In this document: piece after piece, positions 28,908 to 40,842 of the stretch
How positions within the stretch are numbered: the stretch's first letter is position 1
How the letters are laid out: every line of letters begins with the position of its first letter
From: Taylorella equigenitalis ATCC 35865
GTDB taxonomy: Bacteria; Pseudomonadota; Gammaproteobacteria; Burkholderiales; Burkholderiaceae_B
Direction: 5' to 3'
Assembly (NCBI RefSeq): GCF_000276685.1
Contig: NC_018108.1
Coordinates: forward strand, 682,001-746,000
Length of the DNA stretch: 64,000 bases
Translations under genes and position numbers: made by a program
Notes under the pieces: generated by a model
Seen by the model: the letters and a program-made list of their open reading frames with translations, nothing else
The model's database searches: none
What the model was told of the DNA's origin: nothing

Positions 28908-29366
28908 TTATCCTTGATTAATCTTATCTTTAATAATTGCTGATACACGTGACATATCAGCCCTCCCAGCAAGCTTAGGTTTTAATATGCCCATAGCCTT
29001 ACCCATAGCTGGATTACCGCTAACACCCTCGGCCTTAAGTTGATTTACGACTTCTTCAACTAAGGATTGGATTTCTTCATCTGATGCTTGCTCAGGTAAA
29101 AATTCGCTTAAAACCGCTAATTCTGCTTTTTCCGATTCAGCGGATTCAGCACGTCCAGCTTGCTCGAAAGCAGCTATGGATTCACGTCTTTGCTTAATTT
29201 GTTTTTCAATAATGGCAACAATCTGGTCATCAGTTAGCTCAATTCTCTCATCGACTTCTTTTTGCTTTATGGCAGCTGAAAGAAACCTTAATGTAGAAAG
29301 TCTGTCTGTTTGTTTTGCTAGCATCGCTTCTTTAATACTGCTAGAGATGCGTGATTTTAGGGACAT
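28908..29366 (-). CDS. GatB/YqeY domain protein
   Basis: The 152-residue protein (MSLKSRISSSIKEAMLAKQTDRLSTLRFLSAAIKQKEVDER) is a YqeY-family protein, sharing the C-terminal helical domain of the amidotransferase subunit GatB. The family ends with a GNPAMGKAMGILKPKLAGRADMSRVSAIIK stretch, present here. Its role is not well established; it may bind tRNA. Elsewhere it is commonly near rpsU and dnaG, but here it stands with a small lipoprotein gene. Confidence 0.9.
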   Translation of the reverse strand: MSLKSRISSSIKEAMLAKQTDRLSTLRFLSAAIKQKEVDERIELTDDQIVAIIEKQIKQRRESIAAFEQAGRAESAESEKAELAVLSEFLPEQASDEEIQSLVEEVVNQLKAEGVSGNPAMGKAMGILKPKLAGRADMSRVSAIIKDKINQG

Positions 29367-29418
29367 AATTAGACCTAATTTTGAGTAAAATTACATTTTA
29401 ACAAAAAGAAATTTGGCA

Positions 29419-30042
29419 ATGTTTCCCTCTAAGCAGCTCCTTTCTACTCCTGATGATTTAGAACAACCTTCTCAACTGTTTATTTTAGGTTTTCCAGATT
29501 TAGAAAATTTGCGAATGATGGAAGTAGTTTCTAATGCTTATAGAGAAGTATTTCCACAGGCTCAAATGTTTGGCATTGGCATACCAAGCGAAGAAGTAAT
29601 CACAGAAACTTCAAAAATTGAAGAATTTGTTAGAAACCACAAAGTAAACCTTATCGAAACGATTAGACATATCCAAAAAGATACTAATACAGATGCTCAA
29701 TTCACGGCACTAGTAGGTAGTGGTCCAATCGGCTCTGTTAATTTATCTTTATTGGGTCTTAGTTCACCCATAGCGGGCAGGGTAATTACTTTTAATTCTT
29801 ATTTGCCTATTGAATCTGTAGGAAACAACATAAGCTTAGATTACACGGCACATCTTATATATACCGAAACTGAGTGTGAGTTTGGTAGGGAGAGGATTGA
29901 AAGCGATTTTAAATTTATAAAGGATTTAGGAGCCGATATAACTTTAGATTTGCTTGGCGGTCATGAAGACCCTATAGATACCTCAATAAACCGCCTAAAA
30001 ACTTGTATACCACTAAAAATAATCAACCAAATTAATCAATAA
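29419..30042 (+). CDS. Unrecognised cytoplasmic protein, possibly alpha/beta-hydrolase-like
   Basis: The 207-residue protein has no signal peptide or membrane segment. QLFILGFPDLENLRMM and FTALVGSGPIGSVNLSLLGLSSPIAGRVITFNSYLP look like a beta-strand then nucleophile-elbow layout of predicted esterases, but the elbow reads G-S-G-P-I-G, not the usual G-x-S-x-G, so catalysis is doubtful. The ATG at 29419 is inside a CATTGCCA octamer (as atttggcaatg); a TTG at 29413 is also possible. It lies divergent from yqeY and abuts pbpG at the stop codons. Confidence 0.65.
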   Translation: MFPSKQLLSTPDDLEQPSQLFILGFPDLENLRMMEVVSNAYREVFPQAQMFGIGIPSEEVITETSKIEEFVRNHKVNLIETIRHIQKDTNTDAQFTALVGSGPIGSVNLSLLGLSSPIAGRVITFNSYLPIESVGNNISLDYTAHLIYTETECEFGRERIESDFKFIKDLGADITLDLLGGHEDPIDTSINRLKTCIPLKIINQINQ

Positions 30043-31212
30043 CTAAAATATAGGCGGAAATTCGTTTTGTACTATATGTCTGACACGTATCGCATCTGAG
30101 AATCTTGTAGTTCCGCCCTTAGCGTTCATAAGAACAACAGCCATATCTTTACCTTTAATTTTGGTAATCATAACGATACAACGTCCAGCTTCTTTGATAT
30201 ATCCAGTTTTAGAAATATGAATATCCCACTCATTATTTCTAATAAGTCTATTTGAATTTTTATAATCCTGTACTTTACCGCCATTTGTGGTCACACTGTA
30301 ACCGTCACTTGTCGATAATTGATGTATGAGAGGTTCTTTATAAACCGCAGCCAGTAAAGTCGCTAAATCCTGTGCAGACGATACATTCATAGGAGATAAA
30401 CCAGTAGGCTCTACATAACGTGTTCTAGTCATACCTAGACTTCTAGCAGTCGCATTCATTTCTTTTACAAATGCTTCTAAACCACCTGGGTAGTGACGAC
30501 CAAGTGCATTTGCCGCTCTATTTTCCGATGACATAAGAGCAAGTAATAAAGCTTCTTTGCGTGTTAGTTGAGTTCCGATTGTTAATCGTGAACCTGTCCC
30601 TTTAAGATGATCAACATCCTCCTCGGATATAGTTATGATTTCATCCAAAGGTTGACCGCTTTTAATAACTACATAAGCAGTCATAAGTTTAGAAATTGAA
30701 GCTATGGGTTGCACTACGTTTATGTTTTTTTGATATTGAATTTGTCTATCATCTAGAGACATCACTAATGCAATCTCTGAATTAATAACATCACCATTAT
30801 CTGCAAATCCAACGATTTCTACATCTGATAATGAGTTTTTCAATTCTTCATTTGGCAAAGAATTATTTAAATTAGTAGTGGCAATAAGTGCTGGCTTAAT
30901 TGATGATTTTGATACTAATTTTCTAGGTGTTTTAGGTTTTACTCTTGTACCAGCCACAACTTTAGATTTTTTAGTTTTGGTTTTCGTGGCAATGGATTTT
31001 TTTGAATTTTTACTAGATTTAGATTTACTTCTAGCTACTTGAGCTTTAGACGTTGACTTTGATGTTTTGTATATTACAGTTTTTTTAGTTGTCTTTTTTA
31101 TAGTTTTAGACGTTTTTTGCTTTGTGGCAGCATGAACTTCCTGATTAAAGGAAGATGAAATAAAAAATACCAAAGCAAAACTTAAAATTGCTGATTTTAA
31201 AAATCCAATCAC
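30043..31212 (-). CDS. pbpG: D-alanyl-D-alanine endopeptidase, PbpG/PBP7 type
   Basis: This S11-family peptidase cuts D-Ala cross-links in peptidoglycan in the periplasm. A signal peptide (to about residue 28) is followed by an unusually basic Lys/Ser/Thr-rich linker of roughly 75 residues (TSKTIKKTTKKTVIYKTSK and onwards). The catalytic domain has the three penicillin-binding motifs: SISK (Ser and Lys, near 172), SSEN and KTG in SKTGYIKEAGR. The total of 389 residues exceeds the usual 310-340 because of the linker, which may tether the enzyme to anionic wall or surface polymers. Confidence 0.9.
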   Translation of the reverse strand: MIGFLKSAILSFALVFFISSSFNQEVHAATKQKTSKTIKKTTKKTVIYKTSKSTSKAQVARSKSKSSKNSKKSIATKTKTKKSKVVAGTRVKPKTPRKLVSKSSIKPALIATTNLNNSLPNEELKNSLSDVEIVGFADNGDVINSEIALVMSLDDRQIQYQKNINVVQPIASISKLMTAYVVIKSGQPLDEIITISEEDVDHLKGTGSRLTIGTQLTRKEALLLALMSSENRAANALGRHYPGGLEAFVKEMNATARSLGMTRTRYVEPTGLSPMNVSSAQDLATLLAAVYKEPLIHQLSTSDGYSVTTNGGKVQDYKNSNRLIRNNEWDIHISKTGYIKEAGRCIVMITKIKGKDMAVVLMNAKGGTTRFSDAIRVRHIVQNEFPPIF

Positions 31213-31393
31213 TATAGCTCCCGACCCCGATTTGTTTTAATAATTATACATAAAAATTAATGAGTTACGTAAATTATGTATAAAAAACTTTAACTTCGCA
31301 AGTCCATTAAATAACTATTTAAAAATTCTATAAATTAATTGAATTTAAAACTTGTAAAATATAGGTTTTTAAGCCCAAAAACGGATTAAAGAA

Positions 31394-34300
31394 GTGTCAA
31401 CTCATTACTACATTGAGGGTTCATCAGCCCTATCTCAATTCCAATCAGAAAAGATTATAGAAAAACTAAAAAAACTTAATGTTCCTGTTTCTAATCTATA
31501 TGCTCAATATGTGCATTTTGTATTTAGTGAACGAGAATTAGATCCAAGTGAACAACATAAACTTAAATCTCTATTAACTTACGGCAAAGAATTCTTAACT
31601 GATCAAGCCCAAGAAAATTCTCTTATTTTGCATGTGGTTCCTCGAATTGGGACTATTTCTCCTTGGGCCTCTAAAAGTACAGATATTGCCAAAAATTGTG
31701 GTTTATCGAAGGTTAACAGAATAGAGCGTGGGATTAAATTTTATTTTGTTTGCGAGCGTGGGCTACTTGGATTAAAAAAACTAAGTGATACTCAAATCTC
31801 AAGTATTGCACAAGTCATCCATGACAGGATGACTGAGCAAGTGTTTGAGGATGGCTTTGATCCGCAGATATTGAATAATGAATTACCTCCCAAAGCTCTC
31901 AATTACATAGATATAAGAACAAACGGAGAAAACGCACTGCTAGAAGCTAATGATTCTTTAGGTTTGGCATTAAGTAAAGTTGAGATTGAATATTTGCTTA
32001 AATCTTTTAATGAGATTGGTCGCAATCCAACTGATGTGGAACTGATGATGTTTGCACAGGCAAATAGTGAACACTGCAGGCATAAGATTTTTAATGCATC
32101 GTGGACCATAGACGGAGAATCAAAAGAAAAGTCGCTTTTCAGTATGATTCGAGACACCCATAAAGCTCATCCCGATGGTATGATAGTTGCTTATTCGGAT
32201 AATGCCGCTATTTTTAGCGGTCATGAAATCTCTCGCTTTTTCCCAGATTCTGATAGCAATTTTAAGTACAAATCACAAAATCGTTTAACTCACACCCTAA
32301 TTAAAGTTGAGACACACAATCACCCAACTGCAATAGCTCCATTTCAGGGTGCATCTACAGGTGCTGGTGGTGAAATTCGTGATGAAGGGGCAACTGGAAG
32401 GGGTGGTAAACCTAAAGCAGGACTTGTTGGATTTACAGTATCAAATTTACATCTAAATGATTTAGATGAGATATGGGAGAAAGACTCACATGCGATGCCA
32501 GATCGCATTGCCAACCCAAAGGAGATTATGACTCAGGGTCCAATAGGAGCGGCAAATTTTAATAATGAATTTGGCCGCCCAAATCTTACGGGGTACTTCA
32601 GGGTTTATGAGCAAACAGTTGATGGTGTTAGATGGGGATATCATAAGCCCATCATGATTGCTGGTGGGCTAGGTTCTATTGATGACTCATTAACCCACAA
32701 AAAAGTTTTTTCTGATGGAACCTTATTGATACAACTTGGTGGTCCTGGCTTTCGTATTGGTATGGGGGGCGGTGCCGCATCGAGCATGGGTGTTGGCTCT
32801 AATTCGGAATCTTTAGATTTTGATTCAGTTCAGCGCGGAAACCCAGAAATTCAGAGACGAGCACAAGAAGTTATAGATACTTGTTGGAGGATGCTTGATA
32901 AAAACCCGATACTTTCTATTCATGACGTAGGCGCAGGTGGATTGTCAAATGCATTTCCCGAGATGGTACACGATGCAGATATGGGAGCGTTATTTGATTT
33001 AAATAAAATTAATCTTGAAGAGTCTGGCATGTCTCCTGCGGAAGTTTGGTGTAATGAATCGCAAGAGAGGTATGTGCTTGCTATAGCACCTGAAAGTCTG
33101 GAAGCTTTTAGTGAAATTTGTGCACGTGAAAGATGTCCATTTAGCGTTGTTGGTATTGCTAAAGACGATAAGGATTTGCGTGTTACTGATGCTCCAAATG
33201 ATGATGCTGTAAGTTTACCTATGGATGTAATTTTGGGGTCTCTTCCAAAAGTGCATAAGCAAGTGACTACATTGGAGTTTACTTCTGTTCCGCTCGATTA
33301 TGTAGAGGCTAGTATTGAGGATCTAGCTTTAAAAGTCATGCGACACCCCACCGTTGCAAGCAAACTGTTTTTAATTACGATTGGAGACAGAAGTGTGGGC
33401 GGTCTAACTGCACGAGATCAGATGGTTGGTCCTTGGCAGGTGCCAGTGGCTGATTGCTCTGTAACATTAGATGATTATGAGGGCTATTCAGGAGAGGCAA
33501 TGTCTATGGGAGAACGTTCTCCACTTGCAATTATAAATCCCGCATCCGCCTCGAGAATGGCTATAACTGAAGCTATCACAAACATTGCCAGTGCAGATAT
33601 TAAAAGAATTGAAGACATTAAACTATCAGCTAATTGGATGGCATCTTCAGGTTCTGATGGTCAGGATGTTGCATTATATAAAGCTGTTGAGGCATGTAGT
33701 AAATTTTGTATAGATTTGGGATTATCAATTCCTGTTGGAAAAGATTCACTTTCCATGAAAACAAAAGTGGCTGATGGGGGAGATGAGCAACTTGTAATTT
33801 CTCCTGTCTCGTTAATCGTAAGTGCATTTGCAAATGTTGATGATGTTCGTAAATCTTTGACACCTCAGTTAATGCAGGGTAAGGAAGATAGCTCCGTTCT
33901 AATACTAATAGACTTAGGAGAAGGTCGACAAAGGCTTGCTGGCTCTGTACTGTCGCACGTTTTAAATCAATATGGCGACCAAACACCTGACTTAGATAAT
34001 CCAGAGTTACTCAAAGCCTTTTTTAATGCTATTAGATTTTTATCAGCTCAGAATTTAATTCAAAGCTACCATGACAGGTCTGATGGAGGTTTGTTTGCAA
34101 CCGTTGCTGAGATGGCATTTGCTGGTCATGTAGGTGTCTCTATAAATGTGGATATGCTTGTATATGATGAGCAAAGTAGTGACTTTGGTGATTACAAAAT
34201 TAGACCTGATCAAGTGGAAATTCAGCGCAATGAAAGTACGATACGTGCTTTGTTTAACGAGGAGGCTGGTGCCGTAATTCAGGTTGCTAGAGCAAATAGA

Positions 34301-35392
34301 GATAAAGTTTTAAATATTCTTAAAGACTTTGGATTATCAAAGGTCACCTATGTAGTAGGTTCTTTAAATAGTACTGACACTATTGAAATATTACGTGATG
34401 CTAAAACTGTAGCCTCTTTTGAGCGATCTCTACTAGGTAAAGAATGGTCTAAAGTAGGTTATAACATTTCGAAAAATAGAGAAAATCCTAAAACTTCTTT
34501 AGCTGAATTTAAGCGTTGGGATGATCTAAAAGATCCCGGTATGCAACCAAAAGTTGACTTTAATCCGCAAGAGGATATATGTGCACCATTTGTTGGAAAA
34601 GGCTCAAAACCCTCTATTGCAGTACTCAGAGAGCAAGGATGTAACAGTCATATCGAAATGGCCTGGGCTTTTGATAAAGCTGGTTTTCAAGCACATGATG
34701 TGCACATGACAGATTTGCTATCGGGTCGTAGAAAACTGTCTGATTTTCAGGCCATAGTTGCAGTGGGTGGATTTAGTTATGGAGATGTACTTGGAGCTGG
34801 CCAAGGATGGGCAAAGACGATATTGTTTAATGAAATTTTAGCCACTCAATTTACTGAGTTTTTTGATAGTCAAAATACTATCGCACTTGGTGTATGTAAC
34901 GGGTGTCAAATGATGGCTCACCTTGCTGGTTCTGGCATGATAAAAGGGGCGGAGCATTGGCCTGCATTCACTAATAATGTTTCTTCTAAGTTTGAGGCAC
35001 GTTTATGTATGGTTGAGGTCATGGAATCGCCTTCTATCTTCTTCAAAGGGATGGAAGGTATGCAAGCACCAGTCGTAGTTTCACATGGTGAAGGCTATGC
35101 TAACTTTGGCTCTCAAGGTGATAAAGGCTTGGTCAATAGAGCATTGCGATACGTAAATAATGTTGGGCAACCTACGGAATCGTATCCTTTTAATCCGAAT
35201 GGTAGTATAGATGGGATTACTGGGGTTACTAGTGTTGATGGACGTTTTATGATTATGATGCCACATCCAGAACGTGTCACGAGAAATGCCATGATGTCGT
35301 GGCATCCAGAAAACTGGGGACCTAAGGATACAGGCGGGGATTACTCTCCTTGGATGCGCATGTTTATGAATGCACGTGTGTTTTTTAATTAA
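31394..35392 (+). CDS. purL: Phosphoribosylformylglycinamidine synthase
   Basis: The large 1332-residue PurL converts FGAR to FGAM in purine synthesis, using glutamine. The order is complete: N-terminal PurS-like domain, the AIR-synthase-like halves (QANSEHCRHKIFNASW, ETHNHPTAIAPFQGA, SIHDVGAGGLSNAFPE) and a C-terminal glutamine amidotransferase (FSYGDVLGAG, catalytic Cys in LGVCNGCQMM, and MPHPERV). The start is GTG at 31394 (MSTHYYIEGSSALS), with no in-frame ATG upstream. guaB and guaA follow in the next 5 kb. Confidence 0.97.
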   Translation: MSTHYYIEGSSALSQFQSEKIIEKLKKLNVPVSNLYAQYVHFVFSERELDPSEQHKLKSLLTYGKEFLTDQAQENSLILHVVPRIGTISPWASKSTDIAKNCGLSKVNRIERGIKFYFVCERGLLGLKKLSDTQISSIAQVIHDRMTEQVFEDGFDPQILNNELPPKALNYIDIRTNGENALLEANDSLGLALSKVEIEYLLKSFNEIGRNPTDVELMMFAQANSEHCRHKIFNASWTIDGESKEKSLFSMIRDTHKAHPDGMIVAYSDNAAIFSGHEISRFFPDSDSNFKYKSQNRLTHTLIKVETHNHPTAIAPFQGASTGAGGEIRDEGATGRGGKPKAGLVGFTVSNLHLNDLDEIWEKDSHAMPDRIANPKEIMTQGPIGAANFNNEFGRPNLTGYFRVYEQTVDGVRWGYHKPIMIAGGLGSIDDSLTHKKVFSDGTLLIQLGGPGFRIGMGGGAASSMGVGSNSESLDFDSVQRGNPEIQRRAQEVIDTCWRMLDKNPILSIHDVGAGGLSNAFPEMVHDADMGALFDLNKINLEESGMSPAEVWCNESQERYVLAIAPESLEAFSEICARERCPFSVVGIAKDDKDLRVTDAPNDDAVSLPMDVILGSLPKVHKQVTTLEFTSVPLDYVEASIEDLALKVMRHPTVASKLFLITIGDRSVGGLTARDQMVGPWQVPVADCSVTLDDYEGYSGEAMSMGERSPLAIINPASASRMAITEAITNIASADIKRIEDIKLSANWMASSGSDGQDVALYKAVEACSKFCIDLGLSIPVGKDSLSMKTKVADGGDEQLVISPVSLIVSAFANVDDVRKSLTPQLMQGKEDSSVLILIDLGEGRQRLAGSVLSHVLNQYGDQTPDLDNPELLKAFFNAIRFLSAQNLIQSYHDRSDGGLFATVAEMAFAGHVGVSINVDMLVYDEQSSDFGDYKIRPDQVEIQRNESTIRALFNEEAGAVIQVARANRDKVLNILKDFGLSKVTYVVGSLNSTDTIEILRDAKTVASFERSLLGKEWSKVGYNISKNRENPKTSLAEFKRWDDLKDPGMQPKVDFNPQEDICAPFVGKGSKPSIAVLREQGCNSHIEMAWAFDKAGFQAHDVHMTDLLSGRRKLSDFQAIVAVGGFSYGDVLGAGQGWAKTILFNEILATQFTEFFDSQNTIALGVCNGCQMMAHLAGSGMIKGAEHWPAFTNNVSSKFEARLCMVEVMESPSIFFKGMEGMQAPVVVSHGEGYANFGSQGDKGLVNRALRYVNNVGQPTESYPFNPNGSIDGITGVTSVDGRFMIMMPHPERVTRNAMMSWHPENWGPKDTGGDYSPWMRMFMNARVFFN

Positions 35393-35424
35393 AAATTTTA
35401 TAATCTATCTTTGTGTAGGAGTAA

Positions 35425-36888
<1,464 letters not shown>

Positions 36889-36917
36889 TTAAGTTAAAAA
36901 AGGTGTCATATGAAGGT

Positions 36918-36960
36918 GGGGATGCTGAATCTTGAGAGAGGCATTGCCCCTTTATTTTTT
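36918..36960 (+). terminator. Probable terminator between guaB and nnrS
   Basis: The gggg-atgc at 36918-36925 pairs with gcat-tg-cccc at 36941-36950, with a two-base bulge. It is followed by tttatttttt. It stands 30 bases after the guaB stop, where the convergent nnrS gene also ends. Confidence 0.65.
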
Positions 36961-38205
36961 AGGGTGAAATCGATCTGCACGAGGTTTTGTTAAAAGAGGT
37001 GTGAAACGATATAAAAAAAGCCCAAAAGCGATAATCCAAAACAGAGCTGCCGTGTGCCAAAAAGCTATAATCACATTACTTGGATAGAGACCAGCCATGC
37101 GGATTACAAAAGCGATGAGTACACAAATATACATCCACACCATCCATTTATCCGCTCTTAGAGCTTGTCCAGTGTGACCGAGCGAAGTTCGAGTTATCAT
37201 ACCGATAATCATTACGGCAAACCCTCCCATACCTATGATATGCAGGTGGAATGCGGGTTTTGAAAGCATAAACGTTAAATCGTTCTGAGATCCCCATCCT
37301 TCGATAAGTGCGACATATGATGGCGAAAGCAGAAAATAAATGCCCGAAAAAATAAGCCCCACACCCAAGAAAAAATATGAAATATAGAGAACCCACAGCA
37401 GAGGAATATGTATAACTTTATGAGGTTTCCATTGCAAAAGTTGATAAATTGATATGATGCCCGTTGCGATTAAACATAACGCTGCAATGATATGTAAATC
37501 TAGCAAGGAAGCCATGAAAGTTATAACCATAAGCGACAACTGCATGGATCCTGACTTTTGATGATTTGGAATTTCGATGCTAGCTCCACGTGATGCAAAA
37601 AATGGCAATACCCTCCGAGCTATCAGCAAAGCTATATACGCCATGCCTATAAAACCAAAATCCACATATCGCGAAACACCCAAATAATCACCTTCTAGAA
37701 CTGAATATAAATAGCCTAGATCTAGAAAAGCGAGTATTAAAAGCACAAATGGCAGAATGTAATTACGTTTATTTTTTGTACTCCATAGGACGGACCACAG
37801 TCTGTAAGCTGACAAGGCGAAAAATGAAAACTCAGTTATCATGCCGATTTTGAAGGCAATAATACTCGGAACAACCAGTAAAATTCGTGAAATCCACCAG
37901 AGCAAAACTATGTACATTAATATGGAACCTTGTGCAGGGGTTCGACCTGTCCAAGTGGCACTTGCTGTAAGTAGGAATGCTACGGCAATCGTAATTACAA
38001 AACCCCACAACATTTCGTGAGCATGCCAATAGCTAGCAGTCATCGGTCCTTTAAGAGATGCTGGTACGTAAATCCAAAGAATAATAGAAACAATAGTCCA
38101 AATTGCAGCCGATAAATAAAGCGGACGAAAGCCTAATGAAAAAAGGGCTTTTAGGCTAGGTTTATCTGATTGTGATTCGCTTGTATTTTGAATATTAATT
38201 AACAT
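36952..38205 (-). CDS. nnrS: NnrS family membrane protein
   Basis: The 417-residue protein has about 12 hydrophobic segments and typical NnrS features: FRPLYLSAAIW near the N-terminus, the histidine pair in ASYWHAHEMLWGF, and FHLHIIGMGGFAVMIIGMITRTSLGHTG. NnrS is a haem- and copper-containing inner-membrane protein that helps relieve nitric-oxide stress in denitrifiers; no denitrification genes are visible here. A second, more divergent NnrS-like gene occurs at 55013-56188. Confidence 0.9.
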   Translation of the reverse strand: MLINIQNTSESQSDKPSLKALFSLGFRPLYLSAAIWTIVSIILWIYVPASLKGPMTASYWHAHEMLWGFVITIAVAFLLTASATWTGRTPAQGSILMYIVLLWWISRILLVVPSIIAFKIGMITEFSFFALSAYRLWSVLWSTKNKRNYILPFVLLILAFLDLGYLYSVLEGDYLGVSRYVDFGFIGMAYIALLIARRVLPFFASRGASIEIPNHQKSGSMQLSLMVITFMASLLDLHIIAALCLIATGIISIYQLLQWKPHKVIHIPLLWVLYISYFFLGVGLIFSGIYFLLSPSYVALIEGWGSQNDLTFMLSKPAFHLHIIGMGGFAVMIIGMITRTSLGHTGQALRADKWMVWMYICVLIAFVIRMAGLYPSNVIIAFWHTAALFWIIAFGLFLYRFTPLLTKPRADRFHPKK

Positions 38206-38320
38206 AGGCTTTCGGTATCAGTTGCGTAACGATTTGGTTGCAGATAAAAATAATTCTCAATAATAGCAAAGCTACTTTTAAAAAATAATAATGACACTAG
38301 AATTTAAGTGGGTAAAATCA

Positions 38321-38349
38321 TGTTAGCCTATGCAGTAATCTCTTATAAT
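38321..38349 (+). promoter_or_regulatory. Candidate guaA promoter
   Basis: A perfect -10 box TATAAT (38344-38349) lies 17 bases after a weak -35 (TGTTAG, 38321-38326), about 30 bases before the guaA ATG. The match is by eye only. Confidence 0.45.
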
Positions 38350-38379
38350 TTTGAAATATTTAATACTTAGGTTATTTAA

Positions 38380-39978
38380 ATGCACCAAAAAATTCTTATT
38401 CTTGATTTTGGCTCTCAAGTTACACAACTAATTGCAAGACGTGTTCGCGAGACGGGCGTATACTGCGAAATTCACGCAGGTGATGTATCTGCTGAGTTCT
38501 TACGTGAAGAGCAAGCAAAGGGCTTAAAGGGAATTATTCTTTCAGGTAGCCACTCATCGGTTTATGGAGAAGAATCGGATAAGGTAAGTGATGAAGTTTT
38601 CAATTTAGGTGTGCCTGTTTTAGGAATTTGTTATGGCATGCAGCTTATGGCTACACAACTTGGTGGACGGGTAACATGGGCAAGTCATCGTGAGTTTGGG
38701 CATGCGGAGATTGAGTTACATGGCCATTCTCAATGGTTCGAAGGCTTAAAAGATGGTGAAGTGGCAGGGGATAAGTCTCGCCCTACGTTGCATGTATGGA
38801 TGAGTCATGGCGATCAAGTAGAAATTATGCCGGCTGGGTTCGTTTGCATTGCCTCCACAGGTAGTTGTCCTATCGCTGCTATGGCAGATGAGAGTCGTGG
38901 ATTCTATGCAGTTCAATTTCACCCTGAAGTAACTCATACTAAGCAAGGGGCTGAGCTTTTGCGTCGCTTTGTTTGCGATATATGCGGATGTGAGGGCGAT
39001 TGGAATATGCCTGATTACATTGATGAGGCTGTGGCTTATATCAAAAAGACTGTGGGCGAAGATGAAGTTATATTGGGTCTCTCAGGAGGGGTAGATTCAT
39101 CAGTTGCTGCGGCTTTAATTCACCGTGCTATAGGCGATAAGTTGACTTGTGTTTTTGTTGACCATGGATTGCTTCGCGAGCATGAAGGCGATCAAGTAAT
39201 GCAAGCTTTGAATGAAAACCTAGGCGTTAAAATTATCCGTGTAGATGCTACCAATCAGTTTTTAGGCAAACTTGAAGGTGTGTCCGATCCAGAGCAAAAA
39301 CGTAAGATTATAGGACGTGAGTTTGTTGAAGTTTTCCAAGCAGAAGCTGCAAAACTTCCAAATGCTAAGTGGCTAGCTCAAGGCACTATCTACCCTGATG
39401 TGATTGAATCTGCTGGTTCCAAAACAGGTAAGGCCGTAACCATTAAATCGCATCATAATGTGGGCGGATTGCCAGAGACATTAAATTTAAAATTACTTGA
39501 ACCATTGCGTGAATTGTTCAAAGATGAAGTGCGTAAACTTGGGCTGGCTCTAGGTATTCCACAATCATTAATCTTTAGACATCCATTTCCAGGCCCAGGG
39601 CTTGGGGTACGTATTTTAGGTGAAATTAAGCCTGAGTATGTTGGCTTAATTCAAAAAGCTGACACAATTTTTATGCAAGAGTTGCATAATTTTATTGACG
39701 AAGAGACGGGTAAGTCTTGGTATGACCTGACTTCGCAAGCATTTACAGTGTTTTTGCCTGTTAAAAGTGTAGGAGTTATGGGAGATGGTCGCACTTACGA
39801 TTATGTAGTTGCTTTGCGTGCAGTGCAGACATCTGACTTTATGACGGCTGATTGGGCACCACTACCATACGCATTACTTGCGAAAGTGTCTTCACGCATA
39901 ATTAATGAGGTTCGGGGGATTAATAGGGTGACTTATGATATTAGCTCTAAACCCCCAAGTACTATAGAGTGGGAGTAA
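38380..39978 (+). CDS. guaA: GMP synthase (glutamine-hydrolysing)
   Basis: GuaA aminates XMP to GMP. The 532 residues have an N-terminal class I glutamine amidotransferase ([18 protein letters not shown], catalytic Cys in [18 protein letters not shown]), the ATP pyrophosphatase P-loop ([15 protein letters not shown], near residue 230) and the C-terminal dimerisation domain ending [11 protein letters not shown]. Complete. The 3' end of guaA is a known integration hot spot in other bacteria, and an accessory, degenerate stretch begins right after it here. Confidence 0.97.
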   Translation: MHQKILILDFGSQVTQLIARRVRETGVYCEIHAGDVSAEFLREEQAKGLKGIILSGSHSSVYGEESDKVSDEVFNLGVPVLGICYGMQLMATQLGGRVTWASHREFGHAEIELHGHSQWFEGLKDGEVAGDKSRPTLHVWMSHGDQVEIMPAGFVCIASTGSCPIAAMADESRGFYAVQFHPEVTHTKQGAELLRRFVCDICGCEGDWNMPDYIDEAVAYIKKTVGEDEVILGLSGGVDSSVAAALIHRAIGDKLTCVFVDHGLLREHEGDQVMQALNENLGVKIIRVDATNQFLGKLEGVSDPEQKRKIIGREFVEVFQAEAAKLPNAKWLAQGTIYPDVIESAGSKTGKAVTIKSHHNVGGLPETLNLKLLEPLRELFKDEVRKLGLALGIPQSLIFRHPFPGPGLGVRILGEIKPEYVGLIQKADTIFMQELHNFIDEETGKSWYDLTSQAFTVFLPVKSVGVMGDGRTYDYVVALRAVQTSDFMTADWAPLPYALLAKVSSRIINEVRGINRVTYDISSKPPSTIEWE

Positions 39979-40842
39979 GGGGGCTTCGTTTGTCTTCGGG
40001 GCTGACAATGCCCCTCTGACTCACTCCGCCTGGGGACCATGTTGTTAGTGTGTTGTTGGTTCGTCAGGTTGTGGTGTATTGAACCTGGGGTAGAAGGGGT
40101 GTAGTGAACATTAGATGCATTCGTAATCGTGACAGGGAATGACCCTATTACTCACTCTAAGCATTTTTAATAGACATAAATTTTAAAATTGAATTTATTC
40201 ATTTTTATACGAGTAATAATTTCCGTCTGCAAATTGTCTAAAAAACATTTTTTCACTTTCTTTATACTTCATTTTCATAAATCTAAATTGTGTATTAGCT
40301 AGGGATTTATTTAGAATTCATTTCCCGACATTTGAATTGTCATAATCTATGTATGCAATTAAATCATCTCTCATAACTTCGATTTTTTCAATTTTCTTTA
40401 TAGGGTTTGCCAGCACATATATCAAAAACAAAATCTCCAAAATATTCACCTAAATGAGCATCTACACCCTCATTAAGAGCAACTTTTGTATAACCTTTCC
40501 TTTTAGGCGGTACTGCCTTAAGAATTCCTAATTTAAGCAATTCACGTTGACCTTCATTTTTTGATAAATTTATTAGTTAGAGGAGAGCATATGTCTTCAG
40601 TTTTTTTAAGTATTTGTTAAAGGTGGTCGGTAATTGAGAAATAACCCCTCTTAGAATCAGCAATCGAAAATTGACCCCTTCGTACTATAGGGGAAATACA
40701 GTTTCTCAATACTTGAACACACCCGATAAATGATACGTAATCATTTTCGTTGCCCTTTTTCGTATCATTTGCAACGAATAAAATATGATTTTGCAACGCA
40801 AAAATGTTACGTAAACGTTTCCGTTGCAATTTTTCGTTCTAA
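39979..40842. other. Degenerate non-coding stretch downstream of guaA
   Basis: About 860 bases without an intact gene. A GC stem (ggggc 39998-40002 with gcccc 40010-40014) may end guaA transcripts. On the minus strand, 40200-40580 retains two decayed coding fragments in different frames (LLKLGILKAVPPKRKGYTK, then RDDLIAYIDYDNSNVGK), broken by stops, of a protein I cannot name. At 40620-40690 the bases tcaattttcgattgctgat and tcaattaccgac (minus strand) look like the repeated ends of some insertion sequences, but no transposase remains. No integrase or tRNA was found. Confidence 0.5.

Noticed and set aside
39979-40140. tRNA or integrase attachment core after guaA
   Set aside because: No cloverleaf, no CCA-type end and no repeated guaA 3' sequence could be found in the window.
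40617-40829. Open frame of 70 codons on the minus strand near the possible insertion-sequence ends
   Set aside because: No ribosome binding site, no protein-like motif, and it sits in degenerate sequence; it is treated as part of the non-coding stretch.
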